A DNA stretch of 64,000 nucleotides from Epinephelus fuscoguttatus (taxonomy: Eukaryota > Chordata > Actinopteri > Perciformes > Serranidae), in the NCBI RefSeq assembly GCF_011397635.1, contig NC_064753.1, forward strand, positions 42,404,322 to 42,468,321, in the 5' to 3' direction. Position numbers and translations under genes: made by a program. The stretch's first letter is position 1. Each line of letters starts with the position of its first letter. Below, piece after piece: positions 50,001 through 61,712 of this stretch. Under the pieces are notes generated by a model, which saw only the letters and a program-made list of their open reading frames with translations, was not told the origin of the DNA and did no database searches.

Positions 50001-53000
50001 AAAATCAGCGAAGCATTCCACAGGAGATTGGTAAAACATCCTTCTATAAAAGGAGCTGCTTCTCTTGTTCGTGCCCAGGCTGCTGTAATCCTATTAGCCA
50101 CTCACTTTGGATCTTTATCAAATCATAAGCCGCGGAAAACCAGCTTGTTCCTCACTGTATTTTAACATACTTTCATTTTCACTACTTGCAAGCATTGCCT
50201 GTAGTTTTCCTTCTTCATTCGCTGAGCAGCTGATGTTTTAAACTGAACTGTTCCTTATCTGGCACAGTTGCTGGAAAAGCAACAACAGACTGCAACAAGG
50301 AAGCAATTTTAAAGCTGATCTGAGAAATATTTTTATATTTAGACTGGGATTAAACAGAGTGTTTCAGCATTGTTTTGGTTAATGGCCCACAGCTTTGATT
50401 CTCACAGCTCTCAGTGTTTCTGGCAACAGCAGGTGGAAAAAAGTGAAGTACTTGTTCTTTTCCCGAGCTTTAACCACATGTCTTTGTGTTAACTGTGATC
50501 TCTTTGTACACCGATCAGCCTAAACATTCAAACCAGAGGGGGGTGAAGTGACTAACATTGATTGTTTTGTTACAGTGCAATGTTCTGCTGGGAGACCTTT
50601 GGTTGACGCCCTCCACCCACCCAAACATCGCTGCTTCCACATCACATAAACTGCTCAGGAATGACCAAAAAGCTCAAGGTGTCGACCTGGCCTCCAAATC
50701 TCCCACACCCCAATCTGATTGAGCATCTTGGGAAGTGTTGGTACCCCACCTCACAACTGACAGGTCTCAAATGATCAGAAGCCAGCACCCTGGTGCCAGA
50801 CACCACAGGACACCCTCCAGAGATCATGTGTCCATGCCTTGACATGTCAGAGCCAAATCCGATCCAGGGAGGCCCACCGTGGATTAGGTGTACCTCTAAG
50901 GTACCAGCACGTCCCATGGATGCTCGATCAGATTTGGATCTGGTGAATTTGGAGGCCAGGTCGATGCCTTGAGTTTTTTGTCATGTTCCTGAGCAGTTTC
51001 TGCAGTGTGGCATGGCTCATTTTTCTGCTGGGGGGGCAAATGCCAAAATCCTTTGTCAAATGAATCCATGATTTATAAATATAGGTATGTTAATACATGA
51101 TACTTTAGGTCGCCTTATAAATTATTGTAGACCCTGTTTTATATGCAACTCAGGGTCCCTGCTCTGTCTCTCTTTCAGCTCAGGAGTTCTTGGCCTGAAA
51201 AACGTTGAGGACCCCTCTTGTTGCAGATATGCTGAAACTTGATGTTTCATCAATGCTGTGGTTAACGTGTGGTTCGGTTTAGGCACAAATAACACTTGAT
51301 TATGGTTAGGAAAATATCGTTTTGGCTTAAAAAACCCCGTGTGGGGGGTGCAGTCTGCACTGGAAACACAGCAATGACTTGCAAAAAAGTACTGGTTTTG
51401 TTGTTTGCTGGTCTCAAACAGTGGCCTGTAGCTTGGCAGGCGTCTTGCTGAGGTGACGCCATCCACCATCCCCTCAATCCCCCCATGACAAAGTCAGCTC
51501 ATATACTACATCACATTAGAAACGTTAATATGATACGCATGAGGTGTGCAAATGTAACGCTTTTGGTTTGCAGAAATGTTCAATGACAACATTTTCATCT
51601 GGTGACTGGGCTAATATATGTGTCATATTAACTTTATATTGTAATAATATGTCAGTGTTGCGTTCATAGCTCAGTTCATACTGTTTTAAATTATTTTAAA
51701 TTTGTAGCTTATGTTGAGCAAGTGCTTAAACTTATGAATCAGTTACTGCCTACTTTAACAAAAGGTTGACTGATTTGGCATCAAAATAATTTCACTAGAT
51801 ATTTTCTGGACATTTTAGATCTGCCGTTAATGCAGTGTGGTTTCTCTGAATCCTGCTGAGAGTTATCCTGTCTGTATTTTTAATAGAAATGAAAGTCATG
51901 AATCACAAGATTTAAAACTGAATGTTTAAAGTAAAAATTGCATCACTGCTGGTTTCCCAATGTGTGGGATGGCAGATTGAGAGCCACCCCGACCCAGAGA
52001 AGAACTTTTGTAACTCTGCAATCTAATTGCTATCAGCTACAGAGAAAATATTTGCATTTGCAGTGCCAAGTATCCTCAGATAAGACGTGAACAAGAGGCT
52101 TTCAGAACAGAATGAAGGAGGGAAGTAGAAGACCAATGGGAGGAGACGAGTGGAGGTCAAATGGAATAAAAAATAAAAAAACAGATGTGTGCAGACGTAG
52201 ACAAAAAAACCATCTGGTGCGAGACAAAAGTTGGAGCACAATGTCAGACAACACCCACACATTCTGCTCTCCATTTTGACTTCAGGCTCATCATGTCTTC
52301 ATTCACACACGCAGCAATGTCACATATCACATCAACAGTGCAACACTGTTTATAGATCTGTGACTGAAATGTATTTGTATCACTTTTAAAAGATGATTAT
52401 GTATTGACAGTTTTACTGCAACAGAGCACAGGGGGTCTGCTGGGGTTAAACAGGGTTGTCAGTCAGTAACAATTTTACACAACAACCATCATATGAGACC
52501 ATTTTGGATGCTCCAAGATATTTGTATCAAAATCAATACAATAGCTTAATACACTTAAAGAGTAGCATTGTTTTCTTTTAAGCCTGCAGTCCTATTTTCC
52601 CATGTTTTTGTGTCTAATTGATGAATGGGAACAACAATTTTTGAACCTGATCCAGTGTTAAAAAAGAGGGCTGCAGCTACAGCTAAACAGGCTGCAATAT
52701 AATCACTCGGCACCGTCAATATACGTCCACTAAAAGATCTTGGTTTTGCCACTGACAGGCTCAGATTGTTATTTTAAGTGTCTGACAATTTATGGAAAGG
52801 ATCCATACAGAGATAGACCTCTTTGTTAAAGAGTAAGATCCTTTTTGTTTAGCCAGAGACAGCCCTGAAATCCATTAGCCAAACCCACCAGACACCATTT
52901 AAATAAACAGTTATTTTAGCGTGCACAGGGGCAGCATATTTACACATCTAACTGGGTGAGTTAAGGGATTACTTCAACCAAACCTGAGCTGGTGATTCAT

Positions 53001-56000
53001 GGAACAGTGAAAAGATGAATCAAGACAGTTTTTCTGAGTTTTATTTTTTTCTGTCGACTCTGAATGATGTGTGTTACGGTGCTAAAATAACGGTTTATTC
53101 TAATGGAGTGTGGTGGGTTTGGTGATTTCAGGGCTGTTTCTGGTTAAAATGTAACTTACACTTTAAAAAAAAAAGTTCTGTCTCTGTAGGGATCCTTTCC
53201 ATAATGTTGTCAGACACTTACAAAAACAATCTGAACTTGTCAGTGGCAAAAACAAGCACTTCTAGTGGACGTCCATTGAGGGTGTATATTGCCCCAAGTG
53301 GTTTCATTGCAGTGTGTCAGCACTGAAGGCAGAGCCCTGTTCATCCTATAAATGTTGCTCAATGGCACATGAAGCCAAAAAAGTTCAACTTCCCGGGTAT
53401 AAAACTGAGCAAGCACACTAGAGACTTCCTCCAGTATGCCCTTGCTAATTTGAATGGGGATAAAATGATTAAATCTTGCGCCTCATCTGTCACTGTTTCC
53501 CACAGAATTAGAATTTATGTGTGGCGTTCGCTGACACGTTTTTGTTTTGTGTGTCTTTGAACACAGAGAAGGCGGAACTCCTTGTGGGTTTTGAGTTGCG
53601 AGGTGGATAATTAATCGATCAATCAGAGCTGATCAGATCAGATTGATGGATGAGAGGAGCAGCTGCTCCAGAGGCATGAACACTTAAGGGAAATTTCGGT
53701 TTATTTCAACCTGTCTCCTATCGTCCTAAATTTGTTTCAAGTGACTAGTGACATAAAAATAATAGTTAGCATGTTAGCCGTTAGCCTAGATACAGCCGGG
53801 GCGCATAGTAGCGTCTGACCTGTTAAAACGTAAGTGAATGGGCAACCTTCAAGTGCCAAGTTAGTCCACTAAACAAGCTTTTTTCCCACAAAGACCGCCT
53901 CATATCGTTAGGATAAATGTCAGAGAACATATAGGAAACGACATGTAAACGTGTTGTCTTACCTTACCGGTGTGCTGCCATGTTTGTTTACCATTTAGCT
54001 CTGCTTTCCAAAGTGTGGCCGAAATATCGCGAGAACAAGCAGCAACAGCTGGAAGGCAGGACCGGACAGTAGCCTGAAAAGTTCATTCATTTATTTTATG
54101 AAAGATTTATAGAATAATGGCTAACTTTTTGCCAGACTTCGACTTTGTGGAGGAGGAATTTGATTTTGCAGAGTTTGATGGCCGCCCTTATTTATTTGAG
54201 CCAGAATACACTGACGAAGAGCTTCGTGAAATTGAAGAACGGAGGAGGAGAGAGGCACAACAGGTAGAGGACGAGAGGGGAGGAATGGCTGCTGCAAGGC
54301 TGCGTAGCTCTGGAGATTGGTGGTGTACCTGTGAATGCTGTACCCCAGTGCCCACAGAAGAGGAATACCTCTGTTGCAAGGAATGGGACCGGTTGCAGCC
54401 TTATTTTCAAGGTCTGGATGTGACCGAGGACAAGACACCTCCACCTGGAGTAGTATCCAGCTGGGCTTTATCTAGAGCTCACGAGATACATTTCAGCCGC
54501 ACTTGGGAAAGCAGAGCTAAATGGTAAACAAACATGGCAGCACACCGGTAAGGTAAGACAACACGTTTACATGTCGTTTTCTATATGTTCTCTGACATTT
54601 ATCCTAACGATATGAGGCGGTCTTTGTGGAAAAAAAGCTTGTTTAGTGGACTTTGCACTTGAAGTATGCCCGTTCACTTACGTTTTAACAGGTGTGATGC
54701 TACTACGCGCGCTGGCTGTATCTAGGCTAACGGCTAACATGCTAACTATTATTTTTATGTCACTAGTCACTTGAAACAAATTTAGGACGACAGGAGACAG
54801 GTTGAAATAAACCGAAATTTCCCTTTAAGATTCACTTTCACTGCAGGAGCAATGAATAATTGAGTGGTACATATATTCCAACAGCGCTTCTTATGACCTG
54901 TTCAGCTTCAAAAATAGAAAATCAAAAGGCAGCAGCTGATGAATCATGGCCGGCTGACACATAAATGAATGTGTGGGAAACCCTGGTTCTAGACTTAATC
55001 CACTGATTTACAGATGTCTCTTTCACAATGATATCTATGTGAAAAAATCTTTTCAGGAGAAAGAAGAGATAAGCATGCAGTATTAAAATGTTTACACTCT
55101 CAAATACTAGAAAACAGACTGATCCCCTGGGACAGGGTGTGAGCCACAGACCCCTGCTGTAACACTACTATGTGCTTCAATTTACAACATGCTGCATATT
55201 AATAGCAACTGATGTGACAAAACAGTCTTGATAAAATGTTTTCCCATACTGTCCAGCCCAGCAGAAGGGCACCGTGTCACGGACCAGAGAGTAAACAGGA
55301 GTAAACAGGACTAACTGGGGGCGTATTGGCTGAAGTAAATGTCCTGAGTCTTACAACGCTGAGGATCAACTATTTTAATGAAGACTTTTGTGATCTAGTT
55401 TCTGAGCCTCTTGAGTTTACCCAGAACCACTCAGAGGGGAGGCTGTCAGCTCACAGGTCAGAAACAGTCCTGTAGAGATCACTGACAATGATCTCTACAG
55501 TTAGTGATGTCCTGGTTTCCTCCAACACTCAGGACCGAAGCCAAAGGCCTTTGATTTACTGTAATCCCTCTTTCTTATGATGGATGTGCTTAAAAATGTG
55601 GTCCTTCTCTCAAAACATTGTAAAAGAGAAGACCACGGTCAAATCACTGGTGCGAGGATCCAGAAGCACTGAGAGGAATAACACCCCCCCGCTGCTGCCG
55701 CCCAACAGAAACTCTTCAGCTGTTGCAGTTTAAACAAACTGGAGCATTTGAGCTCTTCCAAGCAAACTCTGCTATGCTTCATTCCTGTGGCTTCTCCTCT
55801 GTCAGCAAGAGATAAAACACTTAGTTCCAGTGCACAAAAATCTACGGCATTGTGACGTCCCGTGGACCTGCAGGTGCTCTGTGGCACGGAGCCTTATCTC
55901 CAGATACCAGCTGACATCTCAGTTTGTATTGTCAAGTTAAAGCTTGTCAGCCCTCTGCTTACAGCCTTTAATGCTGTTGGTAATAAGGAGCTGTGATTTC

Positions 56001-59000
56001 AGTTTATCCCTTTCATTTTCTATGTTTTTATTCTTTGTTTGTTTGAGGGCTTTTTGCCTTTTTTTTATTAGATAGTACAGCCAAACATAGACAGGCTGAT
56101 CCCCACTGCCTAGGACCAGTGCTGGGGGTATAAGAAAGTAAAGCAGTACAGTAATGTATTACTTTTAGCAGTAACAAAGTAATATAATGCGTTACCAACA
56201 GGATTCAGGTAATATTATTACAATTATAATGTAAAGCAACGTGTTACTATCCGTAATAAACTGCTCATTGTTTTCATTTTTCATTTATCCACACAGCTCC
56301 ACTTCCACCACTTCAACGCTAGTAAAAACATCCCCCGATGGTTGTTGTGTGTGCCAGACAAAGTTACCACCTAGCTAGCTGGTAAACAAAGCGGAGCATT
56401 TAAAGAGCCAGATATTTCTCAAGAGCTGGTGGAGACCAAAAGAGAGGAAAAAGGACAGTGAGAGTAAGACTTGTGCAAAAGCCCAGTTCTACCAGTTTTT
56501 ATCAGTTTATTCAATTGTGCTGTTTTTTATGTGTATGACATTTTTTCTTTTTAATTTGAATGTATGAAAGATTGTAAGACAGTATCTGCCTCTTCCGAAT
56601 TCTAGATTCATATCAATTCCGAATATTTGAAACAGTTTCAATGCTCATTTTCCGCAGCATCAACACACAGATACCAGCTTTTTCGCTCTCTCTTTATAGT
56701 AACGTCAGCTGCGGTCATTCTGCTGTTCTCAAGAAAAGAAAAGTTGTTGTTATGTTATAACCTTTTTGTATTTATCATGTAATGAAAATGTAAAACTGTA
56801 TGCCCTCCAACATCAGTTTTTCCCTGGGTATCAAAAGTGGTATTGAATATCTTTCAAGGTTATTCGAGTATAGTGACGAAACTGCGCTTTTTTTTTATAT
56901 CACTAAAAATAAAGTATCTTTGGGTTCTGGACTCACAAAACAAGTAATCTAAGGACATCATTTTAGGATCTGGGAGTTTATGGAAAGCATTTTATAGACT
57001 TAACAATGAATTTAAAAAAAAATCATGATTCAATAAAGAAAAATAAGACAGTTGCAGCCCCGATAATTTTCTTTGTCTTGTGCCCTGAACCTAGATTTCA
57101 AGTACTTGTTGCTGTCATGTGCTTTGTGACATTTGCAGCTGTGTACACAATATTTGGAGGATTTTGTACAAAGTTTTTTGGCATCAGCATCTGTGAGTCT
57201 CACCAGTTTGTAGTCTTTGTGCAGTTTGTTGTACTGGAACATGTTGCAGAGGACAGTCGAGGCCGCTCTGGCAGCTTTCAGACTCCCGGAACTAAAGCAA
57301 GACACAGTGACTGATGGTTAGAGACAAAAACAAACGAAAAGAACTAACAAGGAGGAAATACCACAGCATAAACAGAGGGGAGAAGTCCAGTGATAAACAC
57401 TCTAAAATGACCTGCATATTTGTCAGAGGTTATTTTTTGTCAGAGGGGAGCGCAGTAACAGTTCCAGAACACTTAAGTCATTAACACCAAACAGAGGTCA
57501 CAGTTTGCAAAGTGAAAGAATGTAGGAGCTAAAAAGTATTAACCAATTACAAGCAGCATGATATGAACTGTTAGTGTTGCATTGGATAAAAAATTACTGG
57601 TGAGTTAATAACTTCTACTCCCCCTGCATTCTGAAGCAGCAGCTCTGTTTTCTCACTGTGCGACACTGATAAACGAGGGTGACAGAAGGCAGTCCTACCT
57701 GCTATCATGGGATGTCTTGATGCCCATCAGTTTCTGCAGGCCGTTGAAGTATGAGATGTCACGGGCTGCCAAGGAGCTGCAGGTGACCAGGTGATTGAGG
57801 GCTCCACAGATGTTGACCACCACTTCACTAGATGGAGTTTTCTGATGGCCGTCACTGGGCAGCTTGGACACCAGAACATTCACCATGTTCTTAGCTGCAG
57901 GGACAAAGAGAGAGGTTGGCTCTCTTTTAAGACTGTTTGTAAATAATGCAAGAGTGCCCTCTGGACGCTTCGGTAGATAAAACATAAAGTTTCCTCCAGG
58001 GTGCCCTTCAAATGGAGAAAACCAGATGTAATACCATATGCGCTACCCTATATGCTAGAAAACTTTCTGCAGCTGTTACCTTCTTATTTTTTTGCCCTTG
58101 CCTATCTGACAGTGTGAGTCTGCCACTGCTCTGACCTTTGCAAGATCAGCCTCTGTCGATTTGGTGTTTCAAAGCACATTCATACAGCAATCTTTCATAA
58201 AAGGACAAAACGATCAACATAGTGTTAGATATCCAACACAGCCCTCTGTTCCTTTATAACACTCAGCATTTGGGAAGACCAATTAACTTTTAACTTTGTA
58301 TTCGACTAGAAAAGAGGAAGCTAACTGACCTTTAACTAAGTCTCGCCCTTTTGTGAGCTGTCGGAGTAAGCATGAAGCCCACACTGGAACTAACTGTTTC
58401 CCTTCACTGGTTCCTGTACAGCAGGGTCGGTCTTTGTTTCACTATTCTAATCATTAAAAAGCAAAAGCAGCATGTGTATACATTCAGTAGGCTATATCTT
58501 CAGTAGCTAGCTAGCTAACCCTACACTTTTCAGGGTTTGATTTTGGTTTTGGAACAGGGAAGAAAGGTATATCTTTTTCCAACCTCTGCAGGTAACAAGT
58601 ATCATTAATACATGACGTGCCCCAGGCACAACATTTAGCTCCAAATCCACAAAACCAGCCTGCAAATGAAGGAAATCTGAAACGACTGCATTAGAGTCAA
58701 TGGAGCACAGCTGTGTTGTTGTTGGACCCTGTTCTGAGATGGCCGTATGCTACGTTATGATTGGCCAGTCTGCGTCCAAGGACAGGACTTAGCGAAGGGT
58801 CAACTATACTGTTAACTTTGTATTTGACTAGGAAAGTGGAAGCTAATTAGCCTTGCTAACTTAGTACTGATTGTCTCCAGGCGGTATTTATCGTTTACGG
58901 TTGGTTCAACATTATACATGGAAACACACTGGAGTGTTTTGTTCTTTTACCGCCTCAGCCCAGTGCACCATACTCATATCACGACACAGAGTTACATATG

Positions 59001-59115
59001 AAGTCACCAAGGAATCTATGGAGTGCTTGTAGGACTAAGCAACGTCAGCCTCCTAACTGATAAACTGCCTCTGTAGCTGCTGGAACTTAAGTGTAATTAT
59101 GAGCTATTGTTAGTG

Positions 59116-59158
<43 letters not shown>

Positions 59159-59674
59159 CCATAGTTTGCATCTCACCGATGTGGTCTTTGTTGGTGGCGT
59201 GTCTGGCCAGATTCCTCAGCAGGCCAGTCAGAGGCCTCAGCTCCATGTCATTGTTGGTGTCCAACAGATCCAGCAGGGTGGGCAGCATCCTCTCCTGCTC
59301 GATCACCACATTACTCATCACTGACGACCACTGATGAGAGGGGCAGAGAAACATGAACATGCACTGAGTTCTGTTCAATTGTGTGCTATTGTTGGTATAA
59401 CTGCTGAAGAATCAAACTCCAAAGCAACAAAAAAATCAGTTAATTTTGGAATATACATGCACATTTCATATTCCTATAACTTATGAGATCTTACTCTGGC
59501 GTCTCCTGCAGTGATATTTTGCAGGGCTCCGATGGCAGCCTCGCGGCTGGTGGAGCTGCAGTCACTGTTCTGCAGAACAAGCTTGTACAGCCCCACCACA
59601 TGAGGGTGCCACAGCCACTCAGCACCCTTAGGTTGTCGTGACACCTCCGACAGTATGGACAGAGTCTGGTTGCG
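46983..59674 (-). CDS. pkp3: Plakophilin-3-like armadillo protein, last five coding exons (5' part outside window)
   Basis: Desmosomal plaque protein of the p120-catenin/plakophilin family, linking desmosomal cadherins and desmoplakin to keratin. Exons on the minus strand: 59674-59495 (EVSRQPKGAEWLW ... GALQNITAGDAR), 59330-59177 (LDLLDTNNDMELRPLTGLLRNL), 57894-57699 (AKNMVNVLVSKLP ... ARDISYFNGLQKLM), 57291-57204 (ARAAS ... QYNKLHKDYKL), 47024-46983 (KGFARRDFTDLTI, TAG). Phases 0/1/2/0 join without a break and all borders are GT/AG. The 'GALQNITAGD', 'ARD-YF-GL-KL' and 'QYNKLH-D' segments match PKP3 better than PKP1 or PKP2 as I remember them. These exons are the last armadillo repeats and the short C-terminus. 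The start of the gene lies beyond 64000; no further exon was found at 59675-64000. Whether this is the pkp3a or pkp3b fish paralogue cannot be told. Confidence 0.85.
48091..48125. repeat. CA-rich microsatellite
   Basis: CACACA runs interrupted by CCCACA. It lies in the pkp3 last intron. Confidence 0.9.
50511..51030. repeat. Abundant fish repeat with CACCGATCAGCC start
   Basis: Starts TACACCGATCAGCCTAAACA and contains GAGACCTTTGGTTGACGCC. A part (TGGCCTCCAAATC ... GGTACCC) is present both directly and inverted (50690-50750 against about 50880-50970). A related fragment is at 30410-30550. Confidence 0.6.
52725..53270. repeat. Inverted repeat element, about 190 bp arms
   Basis: Arms 52725-52920 and 53081-53270 pair along GTCCACTA-AAG, TTGCCACTGACA, GTGTCTGACAA, ATGGAAAGGATCC, ACAGCCCTGAAATC and AACCCACCA. 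The loop is about 160 bp. No ORF of note. Probably a MITE. Confidence 0.75.
53687..54824. mobile_element. Long-inverted-repeat element carrying a P2X7-C-terminus-like ORF
   Basis: Tips AGGGAAATTTCGG and CCGAAATTTCCCT lie between TTA (53684-53686) and TTA (54825-54827). Arms 53687-54015 and 54500-54824 pair along nearly their whole length. The 484 bp centre holds one ORF and no transposase. A 3 bp TTA duplication points to the PIF/Harbinger group (inference). Confidence 0.85.
54117..54527 (+). CDS. Small cysteine-rich protein, P2X7 C-terminal (ballast) domain-like, 136 aa
   Basis: N-terminal acidic segment (residues 4-25, rich in Glu, Asp and Phe), then a charged helix (TDEELREIEERRRREAQQVE). 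The cysteine cluster WWCTCECCTPVPTEEEYLCC, then KEW, resembles the zinc-binding C-x-C-x2-C-x-P ... C-C core of the cytosolic P2X7 tail found in many fish proteins. The last eight or so residues are encoded in the right inverted arm, and TAA is in the arm. An intact frame between intact arms suggests a young insertion. It is antisense to the host gene pkp3. It may bind nucleic acid or metal; no function is known to me. Confidence 0.7.
   Translation: MANFLPDFDFVEEEFDFAEFDGRPYLFEPEYTDEELREIEERRRREAQQVEDERGGMAAARLRSSGDWWCTCECCTPVPTEEEYLCCKEWDRLQPYFQGLDVTEDKTPPPGVVSSWALSRAHEIHFSRTWESRAKW
59117..59154. repeat. (CA)n microsatellite next to a pkp3 splice donor
   Basis: About 18 CA units on the plus strand, equal to (GT)n in the pkp3 sense. 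It begins about 22 nt downstream of the donor at 59176. Confidence 0.95.
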
Positions 59675-60148
59675 CTGTCGTGGAAGAGAAGAAAGACAGA
59701 GAAAGAACACTTCCATTTATTGTACAGTAGCTACACAACTGTGAGATTTTTTATTATATTTTACTCACATCAGTTTTCTGATACAATTTATTCTCATGTT
59801 TCAGCTTTTATCCGTTGTAGCTAACTAACTAAGCTAATGTTAGCTCCATTAGTTGGCTGGAACAACTGTCTGACTTATTTAATGTTTCAACTGAGTCAGT
59901 CGGGGTCTTAAATATGCACTTGATGGCTACATACATGATATTGTGCTTGAAGGTTTGATGCTAAATCTACATGTCCCTGGCAGAAACTAGTCAGCCTCCT
60001 CATCAGCTGTTGCTCACGTTCAGCTTTGTACTTGTATTGCAGTGTACAGCTACTTAGTCCTGGTATTATAAGATCAGGCAAAATATACTTATGTCATTCT
60101 AACACGACGTAGCTTACATATTTGGACAAAAGGCTGAGGTTAGCTTTG

Positions 60149-61712
60149 AAGGGACAGTTCACCCCAAAATACATATTTTTGGTCTTAACCTGATGTGCTA
60201 TTTATCAGTCTAAACTGTTTTGGTGTGAGCAGCAGAGTGTTGGCTTTCTCTCTGATACAATGGAACTAGATGGCACTCAGCTTGTGGTGCTCAAAGAGCC
60301 AAAAAATACATTGAATCAAGAGCAATGTCACTTTCCAGAAATCATGACCCAGTTACTCAAGATAATCCACAGACCTTGTTGTGAGCAGTTTCATATGGGA
60401 ACTATTTTCTCTCTACTGAACTACACCTGCCAACTGTATCACTGCACAGAAGGAAGTGTGCATCTACTCATGGACGAGAGGCTCATGAAGAGATGTAAAC
60501 GCCTCAGCTGTGCTTTAACATTAGCCAGGGCAGTGGTGCTGGGTGAGCTAGCCGTGGACACACACTTCCTTCCTACAGTGTTAAGGGGCTGACACACCAA
60601 ACCAACATCAAAGAACTAGTGGCGATGAAATCCAACTGTTGTGTCATCTACGTCGCCTCATGTCGCCCTGTGTCAGTTGCATTTGAACACACTACACGGA
60701 CTACATCCGACGGCCAAGTGGCACGTATGTTCTGCGCCTGCGTGTGAGGAAATAACGCAAAAAGGGAAAACGGAAGTCAGAGGAATGCATGAGATAAACA
60801 AAGTAGCGGAGTGAGAGAGTGGTACATCCTGTCAGCTGAGGGGTTTCCTATCTGTGCAGCCGAGCACCGCAGCACCTCCACGGACTATTACATCCAGACG
60901 GTCCCGGTGTTTCCTCCGCAGGCTCCACTTCACTCAGCTGCCCGATAAACCCGCTGCTTCTTCCCACTTTAACCTGAATAACAAACCGGGGCTCGGTGCT
61001 CCAGTTGGATCCAAACGGAGAGCCGGGGCTAACTGGCTGTGCTTCCGGTCATGCTGTGGCTAACACTCTGCTAGCCTCCCAGCTAGCCCCGGTTTGTTAT
61101 TCAGGTTAAAGTGGGAAGAAGCAGCGGATCTGTCAGGCTGCTAAGTGAAGTGGAGCCTGAGGAGGAAGCACCGGTTTCACTACAGGCAGATTCACTCGCT
61201 ACAGGGGCGAGGAAGTAAAACCTGAACAGCCAATCGAAGTGATCTCTCTCACCGACAAGCTCCACCGCCGATTCAACATGCTCAGTCAGTCAAAAAGCCG
61301 CCGACGCCAAAGTGCCGACAGTGCGGGACACACTGCAAAAACTAGGGAGACAGACGCTCACCGACGGCCCGACTTTGGCTGATGGCCGACCGTCGGCCTT
61401 GTGTGTCAGGGGCTTTACAGTTGGTGGGTGTAGTTTGGTACAAAGAAAATAGTTCCTACATGAAACTGCTCACAACAAAGTCTGTGGATTATCTTGAGTA
61501 ACCGGGTTGTGATTTCTGAAAAGAGACATTAATGTTGAGTTTTTCAAACGTCTTTTTTGCTGCTCTGAGCACCACAAACTGAGTGCCATCTAGTTATCTC
61601 TACGATCGATATTTCTAACACTCTGCAACTCACACCAAAACAATCTAGACTGATAAACAGCTCTACAAGTAATAAGAGTAATATGAACTTTTCATTTTGG
61701 AGTGAACTGTTT
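60149..61712. mobile_element. MITE with about 290 bp inverted arms, interrupted
   Basis: The left arm 60149-60436 (GGGACAGTTCACCCCAAAAT ...) pairs with 61418-61712 (... CATTTTGGAGTGAACTGTTT). Inner matches include TGAGCAGTTTCAT, ATAATCCACAGAC and GATGGCACTCAG. Another element is inserted in the centre. Confidence 0.75.
60584..61414. mobile_element. Nested MITE with TTA duplication and internal hairpin
   Basis: Ends AGGGGCTGACACACCAA and CTTGTGTGTCAGGGGCT lie between TTA (60581-60583) and TTA (61415-61417). Inside, 60904-60992 and 61085-61174 form a GC-rich hairpin (CCACTTTAACCTGAATAACA is mirrored). Its left end also occurs at 26361-26432. Confidence 0.7.

Larger units (their letters stand above)
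47025..57203 (-). other. pkp3 last intron, 10.2 kb, no pkp3 exon
   Basis: Bounded by a donor GTGAGA at 57203-57198 and an acceptor CAG at 47027-47025. It holds a CA-rich microsatellite (48091-48125), a GT run (49570-49590), the repeat at 50511-51030, an inverted-repeat element at 52725-53270 and the P2X7C-ORF element at 53687-54824. The rest shows only shadow ORFs. Confidence 0.65.

Noticed and set aside
54121..54444. Minus-strand ORFs opposite the P2X7-like ORF
   Set aside because: Low-complexity, Ser/Leu-rich reading of the other strand; the plus frame has the cysteine motif.
57030..57203. Continuation of the pkp3 exon past 57204 to a stop at 57030
   Set aside because: After HKDYKL the sequence has no similarity to plakophilins, a good GTGAGA donor is present, and a matching terminal exon exists at 47024-46983.
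60260..60592. 110-codon ORF in the pkp3 upstream region
   Set aside because: It lies mostly in the arm and loop of the MITE at 60149-61712.
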